Shown: positions 1 to 6,766 of the stretch, one piece after another | Position numbering within the stretch: position 1 is the stretch's first letter | Layout of the letters: each line of letters begins with the position of its first letter | Assembly (NCBI GenBank): GCA_035479015.1 | Contig: DATIJC010000002.1 | Span: 11,791 to 75,790, forward strand | DNA length: 64,000 nucleotides | Origin: DATIJC01 sp035479015 | GTDB lineage: Bacteria > Patescibacteriota > Microgenomatia > UBA1400 > UBA12028 | Reading direction: 5' to 3' | Notes under the pieces: generated by a model | Told to the model about the DNA's origin: nothing | Database searches by the model: none | What the model saw: only the letters and a program-made list of their open reading frames with translations | Program-made: the position numbers and the translations under genes

Positions 1-731
1 GGCAACTTTTCAATTTCCCAAGATTTAGTCCATGCTTGATCGCGCTTCGTCGCATCATAGTTTGCGGGATCAAGTTGGTAGACGCGCTCGTTATACCACA
101 CATGCGTATTCTCATGATTGAATGTGACACATGGTTGGAACACATCGACAAGCGCAAAACCTTTATGTGCAATTCCTTTTTTAATTAATTCAGTCGTATA
201 GGGGATATTGCCGGCAAATCCGCGGGCGACAAATGATGCGCCGGTCGTTACCGCTAGTGCGATTGGATTGACTGGCACCTCTATCTGACCGGTCGGCGTA
301 GATTTTGTCTCTCTTCCTTTTGGCGTTGTCGGTGCCGCCTGCCCTGTGGTCAGACCATATACTTGGTTATCGTGCACAATCAATGTGATGTCGTGGTTGC
401 CGCGGCACGCTGCGATAAAGTGACCCATCCCCTCGCCGTATGTGTCACCGTCACCAGCAATTACCACTACCTTTAATCCGTGATTAGCGAGTTTAATTGC
501 TTCAGCATTAGGAAGTGCTCTCCCGTGCAGTGCATGAAATCCATAACAGCGCAAGAAGTCAGCCATGTTGCCAGAACATCCGACGCCAAACACCACTACC
601 AATTGCTCTTCCGGAATATTACACTCTACAAGTGCTTTTTTAATTGCGCCCCAAATGCCATAGTCACCACATCCCGGGCACCAGGTAGGAAAGATTGGAG
701 ACTTCAATGTGACATCTGATGTAGTACTCAT
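1..731 (-). CDS. korB: 2-oxoacid:ferredoxin oxidoreductase, beta subunit (3' end beyond window)
   Basis: This is the thiamine-pyrophosphate subunit of a 2-oxoacid:ferredoxin oxidoreductase, which oxidatively decarboxylates a 2-oxoacid to an acyl-CoA and passes electrons to ferredoxin. Reading in from the edge, about 243 codons are visible. Seen: the WCPGCGDYG motif near residue 20, GDGDTYGEG near residue 90 (the GDG TPP/Mg site) and NQVYGLTTGQ near residue 125, all typical of KorB/PorB. Its ATG shares ATGA with the korA stop, so the pair is translationally coupled. Substrate preference (2-oxoglutarate or pyruvate) cannot be settled from the sequence. The C-terminus lies outside the window. 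Confidence 0.93.
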   Translation of the reverse strand, partial: MSTTSDVTLKSPIFPTWCPGCGDYGIWGAIKKALVECNIPEEQLVVVFGVGCSGNMADFLRCYGFHALHGRALPNAEAIKLANHGLKVVVIAGDGDTYGEGMGHFIAACRGNHDITLIVHDNQVYGLTTGQAAPTTPKGRETKSTPTGQIEVPVNPIALAVTTGASFVARGFAGNIPYTTELIKKGIAHKGFALVDVFQPCVTFNHENTHVWYNERVYQLDPANYDATKRDQAWTKSWEIEKL

Positions 732-2458
732 AGATTCTCTAATTCTTTTACAATGTCTTCTGCATAAAACGGTCTGCCGTCATACCTATTAATACGGTGT
801 TCAAAGGTAATGCCAGTTTGCTCCCGAATAAGCAACTCGCCTTGCCTCCCAATATTTTCTTCAACCATAACAAGCTTCTTGGCTTTGCCAGCAAGAGCTG
901 CAAACACATCTTTATGAAATGGCATGGCAGTCATAATGTGAATGAAGTTAGCTCTTGTTGCTCCATTTTGATTTACCTGTCGCAGTACTTCTTCCAAGAC
1001 CAGGCGAGTGCTTCCCCAGCACACAAAAGTAATTTCAGCTTCTGCAGGGCCAACTACAATTGGAGCAGGAACTTCTTTGATAATTCCATCTAATTTCCGC
1101 ATCCGCTTCTCTACCATTTTTTTCGTCATTAGAGCATCTTCCGTCGCGTATCCATATTCATCGTGCTCATACGAGTTAGTCAATTGCAAACCATGTGCCT
1201 GTCCCGGGACAGAGCGCGGTGAGTATCCTTCGGGTGTATCGATAAATCTTCGGAATGAATTATCTTCTGGCAGAGGATCTTGCGCCATGGAGAGTCGAGT
1301 ATTAGTAAATTCGGTGGGAATGACAGAGGCATCAACTGTCATTCGTGACTCAAGCAGTAATTTATCCGAAATGATATAGCATTGTGTGTGGTATTTTTCA
1401 GCCAGCAAGAAAGCTAAGTGAGTAATCTTAAAAGATTCTTCTAAATTGCCCGGTGTGAACACAACTTTAGGAAATTCACCATGCCCAGCATGAATAACGT
1501 ACTGCAAATCAGTCTGTGATGTCCACGTAGGTAGTCCAGTTGCAGGCCCAGGCCGTCCACCCACCACCGCTACGAGTGGAAGTTCGGTTACACCGGCAAG
1601 CGACACACCCTCTACCATGAGCGCAAATCCGCCACCAGCGGTACCCGTCATTGAGCGTACTCCTGAGAAACTTGCTCCCAATGCACCGTTGATTGCGCTG
1701 ATCTCGTCTTCTGCGTGTTTGACTACGACCGGAAATTTTGCTTGCGCAGCGGCCATAAAATGCATGAGGTTACTCGTAGGTGTCATGGGGTACGCACTGT
1801 AATACTGCACGCCTGCGGATAGTGCACCGAATCCGATTGCTTCTGCACCAGTCCAAAACAATGTTTTTGAAGCAGTTGGATTTTGGAATTTGGAATTTGG
1901 AATTTGTAAATTTTCCTGTGAAAATTTGAGTCCAGCATCGGCGGCTTTGACATTCTCGTCTATAACCGTCTGTCCCTTTTTCTTAAAAAAATCAGAAATT
2001 ACTTGTTGTAATACAGAGTGATCTAACCCAAACAGATAACATGTCACCGCTAGAGCTACCATATTTGATGCCAAGCTCTTCCCAGTCTGTTCACGGGAAA
2101 TTTGCACCATGGGTACAGCTACTAATTGTTCCGGTTTTATTGACGGATATTTAGTGAAATCAATCTTATCGTCTTGTGTATCGACGAGTAGCTTGGTGTG
2201 TTCGTCAAATTCGTCCAAATGCAGTCGCACAGTATCTTCATTCATGACGACTATCAGATCAACATGTTTTTGCTGACACGATACTGCATCACCTGCTTTC
2301 ACCTGACCACTGGTGTGACCACCACGAATGAGGGAAGGATACTCGCTGTATTCAAAAACCTGCAAACCCGCCCGCTGGCAGATTTTACTCATGAGAAAAC
2401 TGGTGACTGCAATTCCTTCGCCTGCTTTCCCACCGATTTTCCAATTTAACGAAGCCAT
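728..2458 (-). CDS. korA: 2-oxoacid:ferredoxin oxidoreductase, fused gamma-alpha subunit
   Basis: A 576-residue partner of the beta subunit. Residues 1-185 form the gamma (CoA/acceptor) domain, with GGKAGEGI near the start and RGGHTSGQV. Residues 200-576 form the alpha domain, with YPMTPTSNLM, HAEDEISAINGALGAS and TGTAGGG. This gamma-alpha fusion is the usual 2-oxoglutarate/2-oxoacid form. The linker between domains (NSKFQNPTASK) is encoded by a dispersed TTTGGAATT-type repeat, so it is probably a repeat insertion tolerated between domains. The gene overlaps korB by 4 nt (ATGA). The enzyme is cytoplasmic and needs ferredoxin, which is not encoded in the window. Confidence 0.93.
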   Translation of the reverse strand: MASLNWKIGGKAGEGIAVTSFLMSKICQRAGLQVFEYSEYPSLIRGGHTSGQVKAGDAVSCQQKHVDLIVVMNEDTVRLHLDEFDEHTKLLVDTQDDKIDFTKYPSIKPEQLVAVPMVQISREQTGKSLASNMVALAVTCYLFGLDHSVLQQVISDFFKKKGQTVIDENVKAADAGLKFSQENLQIPNSKFQNPTASKTLFWTGAEAIGFGALSAGVQYYSAYPMTPTSNLMHFMAAAQAKFPVVVKHAEDEISAINGALGASFSGVRSMTGTAGGGFALMVEGVSLAGVTELPLVAVVGGRPGPATGLPTWTSQTDLQYVIHAGHGEFPKVVFTPGNLEESFKITHLAFLLAEKYHTQCYIISDKLLLESRMTVDASVIPTEFTNTRLSMAQDPLPEDNSFRRFIDTPEGYSPRSVPGQAHGLQLTNSYEHDEYGYATEDALMTKKMVEKRMRKLDGIIKEVPAPIVVGPAEAEITFVCWGSTRLVLEEVLRQVNQNGATRANFIHIMTAMPFHKDVFAALAGKAKKLVMVEENIGRQGELLIREQTGITFEHRINRYDGRPFYAEDIVKELENL

Positions 2459-2470
2459 AGTGAGATTATC

Positions 2471-3088
2471 CTACACTATATCCCGCGGATCAACTTGTTT
2501 TCCACCCCGCATATGCAGCACGGCTGGAATAAGTGATATAACCACAATCAGAGCGATGATGGGCAATAAATATTTATCTACGTTTGGGATCACACGACCC
2601 AAGAAATAGCCACCGACTGTCATTCCAGTCGCCCAGAGTGCGCCACCAATAATATTATTAAAAAAGAAACTATTGTAATGCATGTCAGCGATGCCTGCTG
2701 CAATGGGCGCAAACGTTCGCACCGCTGGTACAAAGCGAGCGAGAATTAGTGCCTGAGCACCATGTTTGGTATAAAATCGTTGCGCCTCCGTCAAATATTT
2801 TTTCTTGAAAAAGAATGAATCTTTTTGCTTCAGGAGCCATCCGCCCAGTTTTTTACCGGTCCAGAAACCGGCGTTATCACCAAGCACCGCACCGAGAATT
2901 AGAATAGGTACCAAGACCCAAATCGAAAATAATCCTTGCGAAGCAAGTAGACCGGCTGTAAATAACAAACTGTCACCCGGCAAGAAGAAGCCGAAAAACA
3001 AACCCGATTCGGCAAACACCATGCAGAACAATCCTACATATCCGATTGTCTTGATAAGTTCTTCCAAATCAAAGTGGGGAATGATCAT
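2471..3088 (-). CDS. DedA family membrane protein
   Basis: A 205-residue polytopic membrane protein of the DedA/SNARE-associated family, whose members act in lipid flippase activity and envelope homeostasis. Seen: hydrophobic segments near residues 12-50, 55-75, 135-160 and 170-192, and the family signature around LARFVPAVRTFAPIAAGI, where the spaced arginines and prolines match the DedA re-entrant loop. Length is normal for the family. It lies 12 nt upstream of korA and just downstream of rmuC in the same direction, so co-transcription is possible without an obvious functional link. Confidence 0.88.
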   Translation of the reverse strand: MIIPHFDLEELIKTIGYVGLFCMVFAESGLFFGFFLPGDSLLFTAGLLASQGLFSIWVLVPILILGAVLGDNAGFWTGKKLGGWLLKQKDSFFFKKKYLTEAQRFYTKHGAQALILARFVPAVRTFAPIAAGIADMHYNSFFFNNIIGGALWATGMTVGGYFLGRVIPNVDKYLLPIIALIVVISLIPAVLHMRGGKQVDPRDIV

Positions 3089-3098
3089 AGAGACAAGA

Positions 3099-4307
3099 TT
3101 ATACAGGTACTGATACAGTTTTATCTAATTCTTTGACGTTTGAAGCTGACATCGTCTGTACTTTACTCAATTTTCCTTCAATCGTCCGCGTCTTTTTGGC
3201 TGCATCTTCAATCGTATTGCCGGCTTCTTGTATTTTCTTGTGTGTTTTCTCCAATAAGTCCCCAAATGTCCCGAAATCCTTCTTCACATTCCCAAGCAGT
3301 TCCCAAACCTCACTGGAGCGCTTCTGGATTGAGAGTGTGCGGAATCCCATTTGCAAACCATTTAAGATGACTTGCATTGTTGTAGGACCAGCAATAGTTA
3401 CCTTGAACTCCCGGCGCACTTGTTCCACTAAACCGGGACGGCGTAGAATTTCCGCAAAGAGACTTTCTACTGGAACAAATAAAATGCCAAAATCGGTGGT
3501 GTTGGGAGGATCAAGATATTTATCGTGGATATCTTTGGCTTCAGACTTCACACGCATGTCTAGGCTGTGTCGAAGCTGTTCTATCAAAGGTAGATCAGCT
3601 TTTTCCTGTGCTTCCACCAGTCTCTGATAATCCTCAAGCGGGAATTTAGAGTCTATCGGCAGCCACAATTGTTTTAAAGTTTCGCTCCCAGGAAGTTTAA
3701 CGGCAAACTCTACCATCTCCGAACTGTTTTTCTTTATTCTCACGTTCTTCTCATATTGATCTGGAGTCAAAATCTCCTCTAATAAATTTCCCAGTTGTGC
3801 TTCACCCCAAGTACCACGGGATTTGACATTTCCCAATACTTTTTTCAAATCTCCCACACCTACGGCCAGTACCTGCATCTCACCTAAACCTTTATGCACG
3901 GCATCTAATCTGTCACTGACTACTTTGAATGATTCACCGAAGCGTTTTTCCAAAGTAGCATGTAATTTTTCGTCCACTGTCACGCGCATGGCCTCTAATT
4001 TTTCGCCGTTATCTTTTTGAATCGAATCTAATCTTCTTTCCACCGTCTCGCGTATCTTATCCATGCGGTCCGAGATTTCCTCACGAAGCCCTTTTTGCAA
4101 ATCAGCAGCTTCTTTGCGGGAGAGTGACATTTCTTCACGCAGTCTCCTCTCGTTCTTGTCAAAGTATTTACCTAATACATCTGTATCTGTAGATTCTTTT
4201 GGTTTATACAGTAGGTAGATGATTGCACCTATCCCGATCAAATTTAAAAGCAGTAAAAGTGTAACGAACATGACACTTACAATACCAGAAAATACCTCTA
4301 ACGCCAA
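3099..4307 (-). CDS. rmuC: DNA recombination protein RmuC homolog
   Basis: A 402-residue RmuC family protein. Seen: one N-terminal membrane helix (about residues 10-33), a long charged coiled coil (about 50-160) rich in E, K and R, then the conserved RmuC domain (about 165-360), including SRGTWGEAQLGNLLEE, LWLPIDSKFPLEDY and ILFVPVESLFAEI. RmuC proteins carry a PD-(D/E)XK-like nuclease fold and limit inversions at short inverted repeats in E. coli. That is notable in a genome with many short palindromes. It is 1 nt from the downstream end of the DUF1653 gene and the two are probably co-transcribed. Confidence 0.9.
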   Translation of the reverse strand: MALEVFSGIVSVMFVTLLLLLNLIGIGAIIYLLYKPKESTDTDVLGKYFDKNERRLREEMSLSRKEAADLQKGLREEISDRMDKIRETVERRLDSIQKDNGEKLEAMRVTVDEKLHATLEKRFGESFKVVSDRLDAVHKGLGEMQVLAVGVGDLKKVLGNVKSRGTWGEAQLGNLLEEILTPDQYEKNVRIKKNSSEMVEFAVKLPGSETLKQLWLPIDSKFPLEDYQRLVEAQEKADLPLIEQLRHSLDMRVKSEAKDIHDKYLDPPNTTDFGILFVPVESLFAEILRRPGLVEQVRREFKVTIAGPTTMQVILNGLQMGFRTLSIQKRSSEVWELLGNVKKDFGTFGDLLEKTHKKIQEAGNTIEDAAKKTRTIEGKLSKVQTMSASNVKELDKTVSVPV

Positions 4308-4308
4308 A

Positions 4309-4530
4309 TTACTTCACGAAGATAAAACGTGGGACGGTTTTTCCATCAATAATTACGTCTTCTTGAAACATTTTAAGTGGCCGGACCCACAGCTTACTTA
4401 ACTCGTTTTCGTACAAACATTCATAGACCACCAAGTCTTCTTTTGTCTCACTATGTTTAGCTACGCCAATAACATGGTACAAATTTCCAGTCTTTGAATG
4501 TTTATAAATTCCTAATTTCAATTGGCTCAT
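4309..4530 (-). CDS. DUF1653 family small protein
   Basis: A 73-residue protein starting at the ATG of MSQLKLGIYKHSKTG. It matches the DUF1653 pattern: G-x-Y-x-H-x-K/S-G-x-x-Y, then VVYECLYE, LWVRPLKMF and a final P-R-F-x-F. Function is unknown. The open frame extends a further 57 codons upstream, but that part lies inside rnpB and encodes RNase P RNA elements, so I chose the internal ATG at 4530. The start sits about 10 nt after the rnpB 3' end, so this gene may be read from the rnpB promoter. Confidence 0.8.
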   Translation of the reverse strand: MSQLKLGIYKHSKTGNLYHVIGVAKHSETKEDLVVYECLYENELSKLWVRPLKMFQEDVIIDGKTVPRFIFVK

Positions 4531-4539
4531 ATTTTTTGT

Positions 4540-4847
4540 GCTTGGGTATCTGTAAGCCAGATTCTGTATTTGTGCAATCATTTCTCTAATGCCTGCATCA
4601 TTATCACCTTCATCCCCGCTTGCGCGAGAAATCTCGGGGAAGCATCCAATGTGGTGAAGTTCGTCAGTTGCAGCGGGGAGGATTGCCCGTTTCACTCCCA
4701 CTAAAGGGATTCGTCACTGTTGCTCTTACTGTCCCCCGACTTTCGTCAAGGTCCTCCGTATTAATAGGAGCACCCTGCTTCCTGCTGTCTGGACTTTCCT
4801 CCCCACGTCGCATAAAGCTATGTGGGGCGATTGCCCGATACCCAAGC
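4540..4847 (-). ncRNA. rnpB: RNase P RNA
   Basis: The catalytic RNA of RNase P, which makes tRNA 5' ends. On the minus strand I see, in order: the P1 5' strand GCTTGGGTATC, GGCAATCGCC, GAGGAAAGTCCAGAC (the conserved GGAAAGTCC core), GCAGGGTGC, GACGAAAGTC, AGAGCAACAG (CR II/III region), GTGAAACGGG, GATGAAGG, ACAGAATCTGGCTTACAG (the classic 3' AGAA...GGCTTA element) and the closing P1 strand GATACCCAAGC. P1 pairs over 11 bp. Total is about 308 nt, shorter than the 377 nt of E. coli. A TATAAT box lies 6 nt upstream. No CDS is needed to explain this stretch. Confidence 0.95.
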
Positions 4848-4849
4848 CT

Positions 4850-4878
4850 TTGTATTATACCGCCTATTCGTCTACAAT
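4850..4878. promoter_or_regulatory. Overlapping divergent promoters for rnpB and the channel gene
   Basis: Minus strand: TATAAT at 4859-4854, 6 nt before the rnpB 5' end, with no clear -35. Plus strand: TTGTAT (4850-4855), a 17-nt spacer and TACAAT (4873-4878), then 7 nt to the ATG at 4886. The plus -35 overlaps the rnpB -10, so the two promoters should compete. Confidence 0.65.
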
Positions 4879-4885
4879 AGACCAT

Positions 4886-5572
4886 ATGGATCAATTCTTT
4901 GTACCCGTCCTCTCCCAGACGGTAAACCCCTTCTTGTTGTCCCTGACCGCCTTTGCACCCAGGCTATTGGTAGCCTTGGTTGTACTGTTTGTAGGTATCA
5001 TCATCGCCAAGAGCGTGCGCAGCATTCTTATCAAGTTCTTGGAGCGCCTCAAACTCTCTCATTCCCTGGAAAACACACCACTCATGTCATTCGTGAAGAA
5101 TGCCGATGTCACCAATACAATTGAATCAGTAATTGGAAAAACTGCCTACTGGCTGATCATGTTAGTCGTAATTGAGATCGTGGTATCCCTACTTGGTATT
5201 ACTGCAGCTGCCGATCTGCTCAATAAGATCCTCTCATTTGTACCAAACGTATTCTCGGCAATCTTTATTTTGTTCCTAGGTACGTTCCTGGCGGGAATCG
5301 CTGAATCAGTTGTCAAAGGTGCTGTGCGCACTATTGACGGGCATAGTTCACTGTTTCTTGGTAAGGCAACCAGTTATCTCATTTTGATCCTCGCCACTAT
5401 GATTGCCATCAGCGAACTTGGCATCGCGGCGCAATTTATCACTACTCTGTTTACCGGCTTTGTCATCGCGCTAGCATTGGCCTTTGGCCTAGCGTTTGGA
5501 CTGGGCAGTAAAGACACTGTCAACCGTCTCATGACTGACTGGTATGATCGCATGAAGCGGGAAGAAAAATAA
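4886..5572 (+). CDS. Mechanosensitive-channel-like membrane protein (conserved TM-helix repeats)
   Basis: A 228-residue polytopic membrane protein. Seen: four hydrophobic segments (about 13-45, 84-105, 115-150 and 170-210). Two similar halves each pair a helix such as LLVALVVLFVGIIIAKSVRSI with a following amphipathic KFLERL-type stretch, and the second half ends ALALAFGLAFGLGSKDTVN. This matches the conserved TM-helix (PF05552-type) repeat protein often annotated as small-conductance channel-like. No MscS beta domain follows. I chose ATG 4886 because it sits 7 nt after a -10 element and the upstream frame reads into rnpB. Confidence 0.75.
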   Translation: MDQFFVPVLSQTVNPFLLSLTAFAPRLLVALVVLFVGIIIAKSVRSILIKFLERLKLSHSLENTPLMSFVKNADVTNTIESVIGKTAYWLIMLVVIEIVVSLLGITAAADLLNKILSFVPNVFSAIFILFLGTFLAGIAESVVKGAVRTIDGHSSLFLGKATSYLILILATMIAISELGIAAQFITTLFTGFVIALALAFGLAFGLGSKDTVNRLMTDWYDRMKREEK

Positions 5573-5575
5573 GTT

Positions 5576-5995
5576 TTATTCACGCGGAATGTGTATCGCT
5601 TCCAGCCAAAATGTTAGTTTTGGTTCCAAAGGAACAGACTGTAAAACTTCGGCAATTTCCACTTCACACTTTTTGATTGTCTCTTCGACAAATTCAGGAA
5701 CAGAAAAGCCGGGAGAGCTTATTAGGATACGAGCATGGGGGTATTGATCATCCGCGGGAAAAAAACGTACATCTTCAGTTTCATCAAAGTATTCACTATC
5801 GCTGAGCAAGTTGTCATCATCACTACCCAAATCAAACTGAGTCTGCAGCCAGAGAAAAAAGGTATAAAAATCCTGATCTAATTTCAACCAAGAAAACGGA
5901 TAGTCTAGGATGTCTTTTGGTTTTAAAAATCCATTTTCGGTACCGCTAAAAAGCAAAGAGATCATTAGTCTTTTGCTACGATGCTCTGGATCCAT
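5576..5995 (-). CDS. Unknown acidic protein downstream of lexA
   Basis: A 139-residue protein I do not recognise. It is acidic, with an unusually Asp/Glu-rich patch (FDLGSDDDNLLSDSEYFDETEDV) around residues 54-76. No signal peptide or membrane helix is evident. Its ATG is 1 nt after the lexA stop, so it is almost certainly in the lexA transcript and may be induced by DNA damage. Genes placed behind lexA are sometimes cell-division inhibitors, but nothing in this sequence (no LysM domain, no membrane helix) supports that here. Confidence 0.65.
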   Translation of the reverse strand: MDPEHRSKRLMISLLFSGTENGFLKPKDILDYPFSWLKLDQDFYTFFLWLQTQFDLGSDDDNLLSDSEYFDETEDVRFFPADDQYPHARILISSPGFSVPEFVEETIKKCEVEIAEVLQSVPLEPKLTFWLEAIHIPRE

Positions 5996-5996
5996 A

Positions 5997-6617
5997 TTAA
6001 TTCCCGAATTTGCGGATCAAGCCCACACAGCGGCCTTGAATGGTCACCTTGGTCGCAAAGATCGGCTGCATCTTAGAATTGGCTGGCTCCAAGCGGATGC
6101 GGGTAGCCTCTTTGTAGAATTTCTTGAGAGTCGCTAATCCGTTGTCCAAAAGGGCGACCACGATATCGCCATTCATCACCTCCGGCTGTTCTTCAATGAC
6201 TACATAATCTCCATCAAGGATTCCTTCTTCGATCATACTGTCGCCCTTCACTTTGAGTACAAAGGCGCGCTTCTTCCCAGAGACCAACTCAGGTGAAACT
6301 TTAAACGTCGCATTCGGGTCTGTGTACGGCATGATTGGCTGCCCGGCGGCGATAAAACCCAGGAGCGGCAAGTCTACTGCATCAGTGAGGCGTAGGAAGG
6401 TACGGTCGATCAATTCCAAGCCCCGGACTGTCCCTTCATATTTGCGGATTACCTTCTTCCTGACCAATGCCTGCAGATGTTCATGCACTGTAGCTAGAGA
6501 GCTCACACCTATAGCCGTGGCTATCTCCTGCAGTGTCGGGGAGTACCCGTTTTTTTGGATAAATTGTGCAATGAAGTCAACAATTTGGCGCTGGCGCTTA
6601 TATAATGTCATTGGCAT
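5997..6617 (-). CDS. lexA: LexA repressor
   Basis: The SOS repressor, 206 residues from the ATG at 6617. The N-terminal winged helix-turn-helix (about 1-65) contains RQRQIVDFIAQFIQKNGYSP and EIATAIGVSSLATVHEHL. The C-terminal S24 peptidase domain carries the Ala-Gly autocleavage site in FIAAGQP, the catalytic Ser in VKGDSMIEEGI and the catalytic Lys in GLATLKKF. The open frame extends 22 codons upstream, but an AAAGGGAAAG Shine-Dalgarno-like stretch and normal family length support 6617. It is divergent from uvrB across about 150 bp that hold a candidate operator, and followed by one unknown gene. Confidence 0.95.
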   Translation of the reverse strand: MPMTLYKRQRQIVDFIAQFIQKNGYSPTLQEIATAIGVSSLATVHEHLQALVRKKVIRKYEGTVRGLELIDRTFLRLTDAVDLPLLGFIAAGQPIMPYTDPNATFKVSPELVSGKKRAFVLKVKGDSMIEEGILDGDYVVIEEQPEVMNGDIVVALLDNGLATLKKFYKEATRIRLEPANSKMQPIFATKVTIQGRCVGLIRKFGN

Positions 6618-6703
6618 ACTTTCCCTTTCTTTCGTGCAAAGATTGTCCTGCACAAAGTCTCGTTTTCCGAAGATTACATTCAAGTTACCCGAAAGTAGAG
6701 GGT

Positions 6704-6760
6704 ACGGTCAAGCGGATACTAGTGGATCAATAGCTATCACTATGCATAATGTGGGATAAT
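6704..6760. promoter_or_regulatory. lexA-uvrB divergent control region
   Basis: Contains ACGGTCAAGC (6704-6713), which resembles ACAGTCAAGT upstream of uvrA and ACTGACAAGT at the recA promoter. Also contains an imperfect dyad TAGTG...CACTA at 6720-6742. The uvrB promoter has an extended -10, TG-G-GATAAT (6752-6760), ending 6 nt before the uvrB ATG. For lexA, TTGACC within the site plus TAACTT 18 nt on is a possible weak promoter. LexA binding is inferred from gene context only. Confidence 0.45.
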
Positions 6761-6766
6761 AGATGC

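Noticed and set aside
4531..4701. N-terminal 57-codon extension of the DUF1653 gene
   Set aside because: It lies inside rnpB and reads RNase P RNA core elements; the internal ATG at 4530 gives a normal DUF1653 length.
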